Positions 1 through 11,560 of a stretch of 64,000 nt of DNA are shown here, one piece after another; the stretch's first letter is position 1; each line of letters starts with the position of its first letter. The position numbers and the translations under genes are program-made. The DNA lies in assembly GCA_948329865.1 (NCBI GenBank), contig OX415251.1, forward strand, positions 54,159,169 to 54,223,168, written 5' to 3'. Source of the stretch: Linaria vulgaris. Lineage: Eukaryota > Streptophyta > Magnoliopsida > Lamiales > Plantaginaceae. The notes under the pieces are model-generated. The model was not told where the DNA came from. It did not search any database and saw only the letters and a program-made list of their open reading frames with translations.

Positions 1-1056
1 CCTATATTTCATGTGTCTTGCAGCCGATTTGGTAGAGTACTGTAGTCTTGATGCGATAGCGGAACGTAGACAGCTGGGGGCCGATGCCGCTACAGATGAT
101 GTACCTCGACTCGTCAAGAAGAGGGGTCGTGAGGGCGTACACAAGAACGCGAAGAAAACTGTTCCCTCATCGAGTGGAAATACTTTCGGGGTGGGTGGTG
201 CCTCGCAGTCTCAACATGACGTTGATGTCGGGATGTCCACGGGGCCAAAAAGAAAGAGGGAGGAGGGTAGTTCAAGCGGGGATCATAGCGGTCTCTTCCG
301 ATTTGTAAGTAGTCTTTGTGTCTATTGGATGTGTATTTCCTTTGGGTTTTCATTCGATTGAGCAACCAACTCCGTATTGTGGATGTGCATGTGGCGGGCT
401 TTTTGAAAGGTTTCTTGGCGATGGCTATTAAGGGCCAATCGGATCACGCCGAGTCGCTCCGGGTTACCAACAGTTTGCTCGAGAAACTGGGTGAATACGA
501 TCCCGTTGCTGCCGTGCAGCTCCAGCACGAGAGAGACGAGGCCCTGGGAATTTTGAAGTCCATCGAGAGTAATGTGAGAGGCATGTTAAATGATAATAAA
601 AGGTTGATCGCAGAGCTCGATGAGTCTCGAATTATTGCTGGTCGTGAGGCATCTCGTCGGGAGGCAGTTAAAGCCGAGGCCACAATTTTGAAGGACCGAT
701 TAGCCCAGGCTGAAAGGCACATGCGGTGCATGACGCTGAGTAAGAACCAATTGACCAGTGCGGCCAAACAATTCCTGCTGAGCCGGTCCTATAAGATAAT
801 GTGTGCTGAGCGGGGCTTGCTCGAGCTGGAGGAGGCCAAAGCCTCCATTATAGGTCAAATTCAGCTGGAAGGTGGTTTTAAAGACAGTTACGACCCTTCA
901 GCCATAAATCCGTTAAAGGGGCCGGACGGGCAATTTCCTAAAGATTTTGACGATGACGACGAAGATCTAGAGCCGGAAGTGGAGTACCGCGAGATTATCG
1001 AGCAGAAGAGTCTGGCGTTAATCCATATTAAAGGGGCTCTTCGTTATCCCGGTTGA
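1..1056 (+). CDS. Antisense coiled-coil gene of element A (5' end outside the window)
   Basis: The function is not known. The visible part has a K/R-rich, Ser-rich segment (KRKREEGSSSGD near 245-280), then a donor GTAAGTAG at 305. After the intron a long coiled coil (about 430-870, many E/R/L heptads including QHERDEALGILKSIESNV) leads to an acidic tail (GPDGQFPKDFDDDDEDLEPE) and a stop at 1054-1056. The gene runs opposite to element A's gag-protease and lies between protease and the distal LTR. A homologous gene sits in the same place and orientation in element C (59,232-61,433): both have the RDEALG coiled coil and the GxDGQxPxD acidic tail. Extra antisense ORFs downstream of pol are established for Tat-lineage gypsy elements such as Grande. 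The splice acceptor is unclear; the element C version has TGCATAG where this copy has TGCATG, so the site may be lost. Confidence 0.6.
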
Positions 1057-1289
1057 GAATTTAGGGATTTGTATTTTTTCTTTTGGCCCAATTGCCTCAT
1101 TATAAAACCTTATGGTTTTACTCGTTAATTCAATCAATCCTTTCTGCGTGTCCTGATTTATATTTGTTCATACGTATTCAATGGTGTGATTGCTTGTGTT
1201 ATTATTACGCCTCCTTGCTGTGTCGCCTATCGGTTATGCCGGATTATATTGACTAATCACCCTAATCGCATGGAGGTGCTTCTGTTTTT

Positions 1290-1860
1290 GTTCTTTAGAG
1301 TCCGACCCCGTTATCACAGGGAAACCATTATTGCTCACATGTTTTAAGGTCGACCTCGTTATCACAAGGGATGTTTTCTTGTGGGTAGGGGCCCGTCCCG
1401 TTATCACGGTGAATTCTTTCTTGTAGGTAGGGGCTCGTCCCATTATTACAGGGGAACCCGCTACCGTTCAAATTCTTAGGATCAACCCCGTTATCACAAG
1501 GGATTTTTTCTTGTGGGTAGGGGCGCATCCCGTTATCACATGAAACCCGCTATCGTTCAAATGTTTACTGTCGACCCCGTTATCACATGGGATATTTTTC
1601 TTGTGGGTAGGGGCGCATCCCGTTATCACAGGGAACCCGCTACCGTTCAAATATTTACGGTCGACCCCGTTACCACATGGGATATTTTTCTTGTGGGTAG
1701 GGTGCATCACGTTATCACAGGGAACCTGCTACCATTCAAATGTTTACGGTCGACCCCGTTATCACATGGGATATTTTTCTTATGGGTAGGGGCGCATCCC
1801 GTTATCACAGGGAACCCGCTACCGTTCAAATGTTTACGATCGACCCCGTTATCACAGGGA
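1290..1860. repeat. 90-bp minisatellite in element A
   Basis: At least four units of about 90 bp, each containing CCGTTATCACA, a CTTGTGGGTAGGGGC stretch and CCGCTACCGTTCAAAT. Because 90 is a multiple of three, long repeat-encoded reading frames stay open on both strands; these are not genes. The array lies between the antisense gene and the gag-protease unit. Confidence 0.85.
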
Positions 1861-2375
1861 ACCCGTTACCGCTCATGGGTATGAGTCTTTTCTTTGTAGA
1901 TGACCCGTTACCGCTCATGGGTAGGAGCCTGCCCGTTATCACAAGGGAACCCATTACCGCTCATGGGTAGGAGCCCACCCGTTATCACAGGGGAACCCGT
2001 TACCGCTCATGGGTAGGAGCCTTTTCTTTGTAGATGACCCGTTACCGCTCATGGGTAGGAGCCCGCCCGTTATCACAGGGGAACCCGTTACCGCTCATGG
2101 GTAGGAGCCTTTTCTTTGTAGATGACCTGTTACCGCTCATGGGTAGGAGCCCGCCCGTTATCACAGGGGAACCCGTTACCGCTCATGGGTAGGAGTCTTT
2201 TCTTTGTAGATGACCCGTTACCGCTCATGGGTAGGATCCCGCCCGTTATCACAGGGGAACCCGTTACCGCTCATGGGTAGGAGCCTTTTCTTTGTAGATG
2301 ACCCGTTACCGCTCATGGGTAGGAGCCCGCCCGTTATCACATGGGATCCCGTTATCGCTCATGGGTATGAGCCTT
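1861..2375. repeat. 88-bp minisatellite in element A
   Basis: A second array follows directly. Units contain CCGTTACCGCTCATGGGTAG, CCCGTTATCACAGGGG and CTTTTCTTTGTAGATGA. The start GATGACC recurs at about 2,033, 2,121, 2,209 and 2,297, exactly 88 bp apart. The unit shares the CCGTTATCACAGGG core with the 90-bp array, so the two probably derive from each other. Confidence 0.85.
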
Positions 2376-2860
2376 TTCTTTTGTCTTTTTGTCTATGTCC
2401 CTTGGTGACTCTGTCGTCGTGGAGTTTATGGGTCGTTAGGCCCTGTAAAACATCACAAACAAGAAATGTTTTTCAATGTAAAAGCTTATGTGAAAGCACG
2501 AAATGATGCGCATGTGTTATCTGCGGAGTGTTCCCTCAATCTGGGAGTTTCAGTTTTCGCTGTGTTCTAACGTGCCTGTTGTACCTGTTTAGATGGATAA
2601 CATTCAATAATCTGGGGCGATGCCCCCTGAATCCCTTCTTTTAAGAAGCGAGGGTTTAATATTCCCTCTGTCCTTTTTAGACATAGGAATGTGTGATCCT
2701 TTGGGTTATGTACCTGTAAGAGGGCGATGTGTTAAACATATATCTATGGGAATACTCCCCAAATTCTTCATGCACTTCTCTTCACTTCCGTAATATCCAA
2801 TTATGACATATCCCTGCATGAAATATGAGATTCCATAAAGCAAAAATAAAAAGTAGTGAC
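2376..2860. other. Non-coding spacer of element A
   Basis: No ORF with recognisable similarity is seen here. This is where RT, RNase H and integrase would lie in a complete gypsy element (in element orientation, after protease); none of their motifs is present. Confidence 0.6.
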
Positions 2861-3066
2861 AGATAACGGTCGAAGGCTAGGTAAACCCAACCCACCTACG
2901 TATCCCGTTGAATGGGGAATCAGACCGGCGTAGTTCCCCCTGTTTTAGTTACATGCCGACCCACGGAGGGGCAAAATAAAAGATAACGGTCGAAGGCTAG
3001 GTAAACCTAACCCGCCTACGTATCCCGTTGAGTGGGGAATCAGACCGGCGTAGTTCCCCCTGTTTT
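2861..3066 (-). repeat. Duplicated post-protease motif of element A
   Basis: Two direct copies of an 86-bp block (2,861-2,946 and 2,981-3,066; 120-bp offset) differ at only a few positions. On the element strand the block reads GGGGGAACTACGCCGG, then TACGTAGGCGGGTT, then GACCGTTATCT. The same block occurs once at 58,301-58,376 in element C, and a diverged form is near 34,552-34,615 in element B, always just after the coding part. It is probably a conserved 3' untranslated motif of this gypsy group. Confidence 0.75.
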
Positions 3067-3169
3067 AGGTTTACAAACTAACCCGCGATGGGCCAATGTT
3101 TCAAATGTTCAAGCGTAATTTAAAAACTGCCAAAATCTAAAATATTGTCCTGTTTGTTCCTCATGGTGA

Positions 3170-3862
3170 TCACTCCATAGCTTGTTGATCCTGATTTGGC
3201 CCGATTGCTTCTTCCTCCGCTTCTCTAATTCTTGGCAACGTAAGAGAAGTGATGTAGCAGAACCAAGCCTCCTCCTGGTTAGCGACCACTTCTCCGACCC
3301 CTCCTCCCGCTGGGAATTTCACCTTCTGATGGAATGTGGATACCACCGCTCTTATCGCGTTCAGGGCCGGCCTGCCGATTATGACATTGTATGTGAATGG
3401 TTGGTCCATGATTGTATATTGAACATTGATAGTTCGTCTGTGCGGTTCTTGTCCAAATGATGCAGGAAGGTTCACTTGCCCTAGGGGGATTGTTTCTACT
3501 CCATCGAATCCCACCAGTGGCGTACAGACCTGTTCAACTACATGGTGGCCGAGTACCATCTTCTCCAAAGCATGCGCAAATATAACATTGGTGGAACTAC
3601 CATTGTCTATCAGTACCTTCTGTACAACGTAGTTAGCGATATCAAGCTGAACAACCAAGGGGCAGTCGAGCTTGCCTGCCTGGATGGCTTCGGGGCTGAG
3701 ATCCAAGAGGTCACTGCCGGAAAACGTGATAACCTCATCTGGAAGCTCCTCAATTAGCGTCGTGAATCCGACGAACCGGTCCTCGTTCAATCCGCGGGTT
3801 ATCTTCTTCCTCTTGTTGGTGGAATCTGCTCCCGCAGTCCCACCGCTTATCACATTAATCAC
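3170..3862 (-). pseudogene. Element A aspartic protease (retropepsin) domain
   Basis: A reading frame of 230 codons with the retropepsin active site LIDNGSSTNVIF, a hydrophobic strand, and the second conserved segment TYNVIIGRPALNAI. The catalytic Asp is kept. The domain would process the gag polyprotein in the virus-like particle. It is in a different frame from the upstream gag part: a break near 3,865 falls in a run of five G (element strand), and an in-frame TGA is at 3,895. The ORF ends about 100 bp before the conserved post-protease motif, and no RT follows. Element C carries a homologous but more damaged copy at 57,511-58,140. Confidence 0.85.
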
Positions 3863-3894
3863 CCCCTCGAAGGTGCATTATTTATTGTATTGCG

Positions 3895-5535
3895 TCATTG
3901 TCCACTCTCAATTTCCTTAAGGCCCTCCCTTCTTGGGGATTGGGACCGCTCTCTCGATTTAGCATACTGCCCGCTCGCCTTAACGAACTCTATTAACCTC
4001 CCGTCATTAATCAATCTCTCGATCTCATCCTTCAGGTCATTGCAATCCTTCGTGTCATGGCCTTTCTGGCGGTGGTACTCACAGTAGCGCCTAGATTTCT
4101 TGGTGAAATCCGTCTCCTTGATTTTTCGAGGCACATTTAACCAATTCCTGCTTTGTGCGATGGCCAAGATAGTGCGGATGTCCTGGTTGAGGGGGGTATA
4201 TCTCTTCGGCGACCTGTCTCTTCCTCCCCTGCTCCTGTTTCATGCCTCTCTACCCCTTTCCCTGCCGGATTCTTGGGGTCTAAGCTTAGCTGCCATCATT
4301 GCATCTTCGCAAATCACAGTATGTGCCAACTTGTTTATCCGATTGATGGTAGGTTCTGTGAGCTTGATCAACTCTTTGGCAAATCTGTTGTGCGTCGTTG
4401 CCCTGAATAGGGTCTGTAACACTTTTCCTCCGCAGGGGTTGTCCACCTTCAGTAGCTCCTCATTGAATCTGTTCATGAATTCACCGAGAGTTTCCCTCTC
4501 TCTTTGTTTCAACGCTTCCAGATGGTACATGCTTGTCTTCATTCGCTTCTGACTGGAAAAGTGGTTCTCCAACCTCTCCTTCATCTGCTCGAAGCTAGAA
4601 ATAGATCCCGCTTCGATTCTGTTAAACCAGTCTAACGCTGCCCCTATCAGTGTTGTTGCCATTATTTTTGCCTTAATTCCCTCAGAAAAGTCTTGTAAGT
4701 TCAAGAGACTCTCCACGGCGTGGATGTGATCCCTTGGGTAACCCTTTCCATCATATGGTTTTATGGTCGGAATCTTGTCTCCTCTGCACAATACTTCCTT
4801 CTCGATTTCACAACAGAAGGGAGTCAATGGCCGTCGGTATCCAACTGCTGTCGCTCCACGGTTTTCGTTCCTTCTTCCGGCTTCCATGTCCTTCGTCATT
4901 TTAACTATTTCCCTTATCATGTTACGTCTGTCCTCCTCAAACGTCCTGGCTCTCCGGTCTTTCTCTGTATCATCACTTACTTTTACCCTCTCTTCAATTC
5001 TGGCTCTTGTCCAACACCCTCTTCTCGTGTTGTCCCTTCGACCCCCTTCCGGGATCTCCTCTTCGTCCTGCTCTTGCCTTGTCCTTCGTTCCACTATGCG
5101 TGGTAGCAAAGTCTCCATTGTAGCGTCAAGCGCTGCTTTCACAGAAGCGTTGATCTGTGCTAACATCTCCAGGGTTATGGCGGCAGGGGGAACGGCGCTC
5201 TGTCCTGCAGCCCTCACCTCCTCTGAGCCGGGAGGATCCGTGTTTGGCATCTCGGTCAATGGGACATCCGCCGTCAGGTTTTCAGTGGTCGGGCCCTCGG
5301 TAGTAGGTTCCGCCGTATTTGGTGCGGCAAAGGTTGGACCTGGATTCGTGGCTCACAGCGGCCTCCCGAGCCTGCGCCTTCGTCGTGGTTCATTTTGTGC
5401 TGAAGGAAGCACCATCTCGGCTCGGGTCATTGTCTGTTCTTGGTCAATCGGCTGTTGAGGGAGTGGTGTGTCCTCAATCCTCATGCTTCTAGTCACAACT
5501 CCGTTAAACTCGGATTGGGTCCTCCTTCCTTGCAT
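3895..5535 (-). pseudogene. Element A gag (Retrotrans_gag, with zinc-finger-like region)
   Basis: Structural capsid/nucleocapsid protein. The likely start is the Met at 5,535, 27 bp past the primer-binding site. The central Retrotrans_gag domain (about 4,350-4,780) has the hallmark motif KIPTIKPYDGKGYPRDHI, ALDWFNRIEAGSISSF and ETLGEFMNRFNEELLKV. The C-terminal part (about 3,900-4,200) has YTPLNQDI, then CEYHRQKGHDTKDC and RSQSPRR. Two in-frame TGA codons interrupt it at 5,353-5,355 and 4,240-4,242, and a third TGA ends the frame at 3,895. CGA-to-TGA decay at methylated CpG would explain at least the second. Gag of element C (56,580-57,056) is clearly homologous. Confidence 0.85.
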
Positions 5536-5561
5536 CTTGGCATCCTCGTCCGTGAACTGGT

Positions 5562-5580
5562 GTTCCCACAGACGGCGCCA
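5562..5580 (-). other. Primer-binding site of element A
   Basis: On the minus strand the sequence just inside the LTR reads TGGCGCCGTCTGTGGGAAC. Element C has the same site with one change and element B has TGGTGCC at its start. The shared site groups the three elements. The primer tRNA is not assigned here. Confidence 0.8.
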
Positions 5581-5586
5581 CTGATT

Positions 5587-6106
5587 TGGCAATAGATCGT
5601 ATTATATATGTATGTGAGTCGGTTACAAGTGAGTGATCTAATAATACAACGAATCTATCTCAAATCAGGCCTACACTATGTATCTCGCGTAGACTTGGTC
5701 CGGAACACCTCGAACCAACGCTTCGATGCTTGGACGGCAGTGGTATATCGGTGACTAGATCAGACGTATATCGGTGATTGTCTTCGACATGATATCGAGG
5801 ACGCCCCTCGATGTGATATCGGCAGTGTGGTTGTATGACGTAGCAGTAGAGCACCAGGTTATCCCGATATCGAGTACGATATCGAGAGTGAGATCGGGGA
5901 TTTGCTTCGATGTGATGCGTGGTAGCTGAGGGATAATAATTGCTTACTTTGGGATCCGGGTACCGCGTATTTATAGACCTTGGGATCTGGGGACCACAGT
6001 AACATATCGATGATTATTACCGATATGATATCGAAAGTGGTCCCCGATATGGTCAAATATGGGCCTGGTTTGGGCCAGGCCCAATATGCGCGAAATGCCC
6101 ATATCA
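5587..6106 (-). repeat. 5' LTR of element A
   Basis: On the element strand it starts TGATATGGGCATTTCGCG at 6,106 and ends with CA before AATCAG and the primer-binding site. It is about 520 bp and rich in CGATAT motifs. It aligns by eye with the 585-bp left LTR of element C at its start (TGATATGGG) and near its end (GAGGTGTTCCGGACC, AGATTCGT). A TATAAATA-type box (GTCTATAAATACGCGG) lies near 5,970. The partner LTR is outside the window. Confidence 0.8.
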
Positions 6107-6827
6107 CTGTCCATGTCTATAACCCTCTCTTTATGGATATCTCTCCTTCTAAACTCATAAGCCTTGTCCTCTATCTCTTTAGTTAGATAAAAGCTAGACC
6201 TAGAAACTTGACCAGAGTAGGGTACCATAAGAGTGTCATAGTACACTTCATCATCATCATCATCATCATCTGCTTCAAACTCCTCAGCAGCAGTTTCCTC
6301 TTCCTCTTCCTCTTCATTCTCATATTCTTTCTCCCCCACTTTCTCAACATCAACTACCTCAACTTCTTCATCCACAACCTGTTTCCCTTTCCTCACTCTC
6401 CCAGCCTCAGCCTTAGCATTAGCATTTTTCTTCTCAAGCCTCTCTCTTTGAGCACTTCTAGCATCAGCTCTTTGTAAGGCTATTTTAGACATAGGAATTT
6501 TCTCAATTGGTCTTCTCCTTCTTCTAAAATCAGATCCCTCCCCCTTAATCACATCATTAACAATATTCACTTGGGGTTTAGGGTTAGCCACATTCACCTC
6601 CCTGGATTGAGGAGTATGTGCTTCTGATGTTGCGGCAACGTTGGACTCAGATTCCATATTTTTAGATCTCTTTGACCTTCGTTGATAGGGAATCGTTGGT
6701 CGTTTTGCAGCAACTTGAGCAGCAGACCGTTTTCATCCTCACGCGCAACAGCCCTGGTGCGCGGTGTTGTTTGCTCAACATTCAAGGCCATATCTGCAAG
6801 AGTGTCTAAAGGAGTCTTGCTTGCCAT
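6107..6827 (-). pseudogene. Env-like ORF of the SIRE-type Copia element, interrupted by element A
   Basis: Located about 1.5 kb past the RNase H domain, where SIRE/Maximus elements carry an env-like ORF. From the Met at 6,827 (MASKTPLDTL) it passes through a frame break near 6,665 in an A-run. It continues through a basic region (RRRRRPIEKIP), a K/R/E/A helix and a very acidic stretch of E and D runs (from a GAT/GAA microsatellite, 6,240-6,340), to YEFRRRDIHKERVIDMDSD. There element A's LTR begins, so the reading frame is truncated. No signal peptide or transmembrane segment is evident, so the env name rests on position. It could equally be called an unknown SIRE ORF. Confidence 0.55.
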
Positions 6828-8387
6828 GTTAGTTTGAGAATTGAAAGAAAATCTCAGAGAATTTTGAGTGAAATTGCAGAGAGAAAACAAAATTGCACTA
6901 GTGAAAAAGAAATTAGGGCAAATTGTGCATTTAAATCATGCAGAATGGAAAGAGAAGGAAAGAATGTTAGTGGGATTGTGGAATGTGATCAATTAAATGT
7001 ACCCACTACTCTATTTCCGCGTTTAAACACCCACCACGTGTCAATTAAGGGCAACAAGTAACTAGAGCAGTTCAAAATAAAATAATAAAAACTCGATTTT
7101 TAGAATTTTAAACAAACTTATGAGTTACTGTTTTCAATGTTGGGCAGACACTATAGCAATGTGGGGATAACATCAAATCAGAGAGTAGAGTAACATTCAA
7201 ACCATAAAGTTTTTAAGCCAAAATATTGGAGGTTCTGGGCTTCTTCAAGGCAATTTCATGTGAGAGCGGGAGATATATCCAAACTTATATCTGAAACTTC
7301 ACCAAAGTAGCAAGTGAATACCATAGTCATAAGATTTAGATCAAAATCATGAATAAGCAACATATCAAACAGAAAATACACAGAGATAAGCGATTATGAA
7401 TTAGAGAATTAATCCACTTCCACAGCATCAAAAAGTCACAAATAGTGTGTCACCTGCAGTATGTCACCCAAAGAGTATGCCTCAACACATGAACGGGACT
7501 GTATACTCCCCCTAAGCCCAAACCTACTCAAACACACTAATCAAAAAAGAATAACAATGCAGTTCTAGCATGAATGCAACCATGTTATGTCAACATTGAG
7601 AGATGGTATATACATGTGAATCACTTTTCAAACCAGCAACATATTACATCACATCAAATCTTCACTATTTTTACTATCTCTTTAGAACTAAAACTGAAGG
7701 TTGCTTAAAAAGGATAATGACATTACTGAATGAGGGCAGAACTAGACTTCACACACCCCAATAACAACATTATCAGCAACAATTTAGGCAAGTACAAAGG
7801 CATTGAATACTGGAAACACATTTATCATGCACCCCAATACCCCAATTCTTCATGCACATTTTTTTACCAACCTGCATACAAGAGAGCACCAAGTGAACAA
7901 TGCTACTAAGTGAAGGCAATCGAAACCCCAAACACCCTAGTAGAAATGACAAATTTTATGTACTCCTTGGCCAAAAACAAACAGAGACATACAAATAAAA
8001 CAACTGAATATCATTGAACTTGTCAACATCATGAACCCCAGCTTCTCCACATGTCCTGTAAAACCTTTTCATATGAACAAGACACAACTGAATAGGCATC
8101 AAAGTAGTGAACTTTGTGTACCCCAACTTCTCCATATATTAGGCTAACACACAACCTTAGACAAACTTTAGAGATTTATACTTTTCAAAACTTAGATGTG
8201 AATCTGCAAGTTAGAAATATTTGTAAGTCTCAGTGATCAACCACACAATCAAATATGACAAAATAAGGATCAAAAAGAAAAAAAAAAGAGAAACAAACAA
8301 AAAACAAACAAAAAGTTACATACTACACCACAACCATTAACCAGTGTTAGTCAGTGGTGTTATGTCAACACTACGATCCAAACATTC
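6828..8387 (-). other. Non-coding spacer of the SIRE-type element
   Basis: AT-rich region between the RNase H and env-like ORFs with no supported coding sequence. It holds several copies of a short dyad of the form ATGTTG-N3-4-CAACAT (for example near 7,590 and 8,348) that recurs elsewhere in this element. Confidence 0.55.
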
Positions 8388-10044
8388 TCACATATTGCAC
8401 ATGCCAAGAGATTTTCTCAAACTAAAGAATCTCTCACTATCTAAATGTTTAGTAAACATATCAGCAAGCTGATTATTTTTCTCAATATGCTCAATGTTAA
8501 TCACTTTATCCTCAACCATGTTTCTCAAGTAATGATGTCTAACATCTATATGCTTAGTCCTAAAATGCTGAACATGATTCCTTGAGATACTAATGGCACT
8601 AAGATTGTCACAAAACATGAAGATTGTATCACAACCTAACCCATAGTCTAGAAACATGTGTTTGAGCCATACAAGCTGGGTAACACAACTGCCAGCAACT
8701 ACATATTTAGATTCAGCTGTAGATAATGACACACAATTTTGTTTCCTGTTATACCATGAAACAAGATTGTTTTCCAAATTAAAACAGCCCTCACTTGTGG
8801 ATTTCCTGTCATGTACATCACCCGCCCAATCAGAATCACTGAAATCAACAAGATTTGTATTTGTATAAAAATAATACCAAACGCCCAAAGATGAAGTTTC
8901 AGATATATATCTTAATATTCTCTTCACAACAATCAAGTGAGATTTCTTTGGATCAACTTGGTACCTATCACAAACACAACAGAAAACATAATATCTGGTC
9001 TAGAGGCAGAGAGATATAGAACACTACCAATCATAAATTTGTACAATGTTGGGTCAACATTATCTCTAGTGCCATCCTTAGTAATCTTCACAGAAGAAGA
9101 CACGGGAGTCTTGCAAGGTTTTGACTCATGTAGCTCAAATCTGTTTACCAAGTTCCTTGCATACTTCTCCTGGTTTAAGAACATACCATTCTCTAGTTGC
9201 TTCACTTGCAATCCCAGAAAGTAATTCAACTCTCCAATTATGCTCATATCAAATGTTCCTGTCATTGACTCAACAAACTTGTCTAGAGTAGACTTGTTAG
9301 TAGAACCAAATACAATATCAACTACATAAATATGAGCAATACAAACATCATAACTCTTCCCTAGAATAAAAAGATTTTGTCTCCATCTCCTCTATTGAAC
9401 CCTAGACTTAAAAAGAATTCAGTTAGTCTTTCATACCAAGCTCTTGGTGCATGTTTCAAACCATACAAAGCTTTCTCAAGTTTATACACATGATTAGGAT
9501 ATTTAGGACTAGCAAAACATTTAGGTTGTTCAACATATACCTCTTTGTTTATAAAACAATTAAGGAAAGCCCCTTTCACATCCATCTGGTAGAGCTTAAT
9601 CTTAAGACAACATGCAATAACAAAAAGTAATCTAATAGATTCTATCCTAGCTACTGTAGTAAATGTCTCATCAAATTCTATCCCTTCTACCTGAGTATAA
9701 CCTTGTGCAACTAACCTAGCTTTGTTTCTTACAATTACACCATCTTCATTAGTTTTGTTCTTGAAAATTCATTTAGTTCATATAACATTCACATTAGAAG
9801 GTCTAGAGACTAGATTCCAAACATGATTTTTGGTGAATTGCAACAGTTCATCTTGCATAGTATTTATACATTTACTATCTTTAAGAGCTTCATTCACATT
9901 CTTAGGTTCAATAGCAGAAACAAAATCGGAAGCATTACTCATAGTGCAAGTGGAAGCCATACATACACACAACCTCACCATATTTTTATAGTTTATTCTG
10001 TCTTTGTTGCGAGTCTTCATGCGTCCAGTGATTCCACCTATCAC
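8388..10044 (-). pseudogene. Copia reverse transcriptase and RNase H of the SIRE-type element
   Basis: Fragments in order include NHVWNLVSRP (RT start), MDVKGAFLNC, VYKLEKALYGLKHAPRAWYE, LNYFLGLQVKQ and SRPDIMF. The RNase H follows with DSDWAGDVHDRKSTSEG, SLSTAESKYV and RTKHIDVRHHYLRN, ending in FFSLRKSLGM. The catalytic RT motif normally YVDD reads YVVD (near 9,325), so the polymerase is dead. Frame breaks and stops occur between the fragments (about 8,935, 9,365, 9,590-9,780). In an intact element it would copy the genomic RNA in the particle. Confidence 0.9.
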
Positions 10045-11310
10045 TTGTGAAGATGGATGATCTTTTTGAATCCTAGTAGGGGGATCTCTCCTAGGTTCAT
10101 CAACGGTGTCATCCTCTGAATTTGACTGTGGGATGTTGGTCTAACAACAGTAGGTGTCAGTTCAACATTAGAACCAGTCTCAATTTCAGTGTCTCCAGCT
10201 TCTGCTCCTGATGTTGGGACAGTCTCTGTTTCCAATGTTGGGGCAACATCCGAGACAACAACTTCATCAGTATCTGTATTAAAGGTGGAATCATGAAACA
10301 CTATATTAACTGATTCGTGAACAATCTTCAATCTTGGATTATAAACACTGAAAGCAGAACTATTCACAGAATAACCAACAAATATGCACTTTTCACTTTT
10401 TGGATCAAACTTACTTAGATGGTCTCTATCATTCAACAAGTAACAATCATATCCAAATTCATGAAAATGAGCAATATTTGGTTTCAAACCCTTCAGATTT
10501 CATATGGTGTCATATTTGTACCAGGTCTAAGATAAGCCCTATTACTTATATGACATGCAATATTTAAAGCTTCAGCCAAAAGTCTTTTAGATAAGTTTCT
10601 AGCATTAAGCATAACTCTGGCCATCTCTTGAAGTGTCCTATTTTTCCTCTCAACAATCTCATTTTGCTGAGGTGTCTTAGGTACTGAAAATTCACGGAAC
10701 ATCCTTTCTTATCACATAAATCACTGAAACTAGCATTTTCAAATTCTTTCCCATGATCAGACATAATCTTACAAACAGAGGAACCATACAAATTTTTGAT
10801 GCTAGCATGTAAGATCCTAAATGTGTTGAATGCATCAGATTTTTCTTTAAGAAACTTAACCCATGTATATCTAGAGAAATCTTCTACAATAAGAAAGGCA
10901 TATCTCTTACCACTTAGGCTGCTCAACTCATTAGGACCCATAAGCTCCATGTGTAACAATTCAAAACACTTACCAGTCCTGGGAATTGTAATTTGTACCT
11001 GGAGGGGTGTATGAGTAGCTTTAGTTTGCTTATCCTTCAGACAGTCTCCGCATACAACCTTACCTTGGATGGATATCTTTGGTAAGCCTTTTACTGCATC
11101 AACCTTCTGTACCTTCTCAAGCTTTCTATAGTCCTAGCTTCCTATGCCACAGAACAACATCATCAACTTTAGCATGAAAGTAATCTGCCTCTTCCTGAGC
11201 AAGGTAGAAATTATCTTTGGATCTAGTACCTGTCATAACAATGACATTATCACTATCAGATACATCACAAGAACTTTTTATCAAATGTAACAAGCAGATC
11301 ATCATCATAG
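10045..11310 (-). pseudogene. Copia integrase and GAG-pre-integrase region of the SIRE-type element
   Basis: Starts with the GAG-pre-integrase end (VVLWHRKLG), then the catalytic core. LLHMELMGPNE stands where copia integrases have HxDLxGP, so the first catalytic Asp is Glu. The second, IMSDHGKEFEN, is intact, as is TPQQNEIVERKNRTLQEMAR with the final Glu. The C-terminal part has FHEFGYDCYLLNDRDHLSKF and KCIFVGYSVNS, followed by a low-complexity Thr/Glu/Val linker (about 10,130-10,280) with repeated N/D-V-x-P/L-T motifs. Several frameshifts separate the blocks (about 10,490, 10,700, 10,960). Confidence 0.88.
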
Positions 11311-11560
11311 AGTTGACTAATGCTTATTATATTTGCTTTCAATCCTTCAACTAGCAGAACATCCTTGAGAGGTGGAAATCATTCAACATCTAGTACTAAT
11401 TTTCCAATGATTCTTCCATTGGTGCCTCCTCCATAGGTGAAAATTCCAACAGTGAGAGGAATCAATTGTTTAAGATTTTCCTTGTCTCATGTCATGTGTC
11501 TTGAACATCCACTGTCAAAGTACCACTTACCTGCAAGGTTAGAGTAAACAACAGAAAAGA
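11280..11560 (-). pseudogene. Copia protease of the SIRE-type element
   Basis: The minus strand reads KWYFDSGCSRHMT, the copia protease active site (D-S-G), with stop codons soon after. Downstream GGGTNGRIIGKL and a hydrophobic segment end in NIISISQLYD, the usual C-terminal box. The D-S-G triad is intact, but at least two in-frame stops break the domain. Confidence 0.8.

Noticed and set aside
1290..2375. CRISPR-like array
   Set aside because: The repeats are contiguous minisatellite units without unique spacers, within a plant retrotransposon.
1234..2506. Several ORFs of 60-120 codons on both strands
   Set aside because: They are translations of the 88- and 90-bp minisatellites; the multiple-of-three period keeps frames open. 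No domain or codon pattern supports a gene.
4100..5458. Plus-strand ORFs of up to 231 codons
   Set aside because: They are complements of the element A gag and have no recognisable domain.
6240..6340. Acidic D/E run as a functional transactivation domain
   Set aside because: It is a GAT/GAA microsatellite in the SIRE env-like frame; low complexity is the simpler reading.
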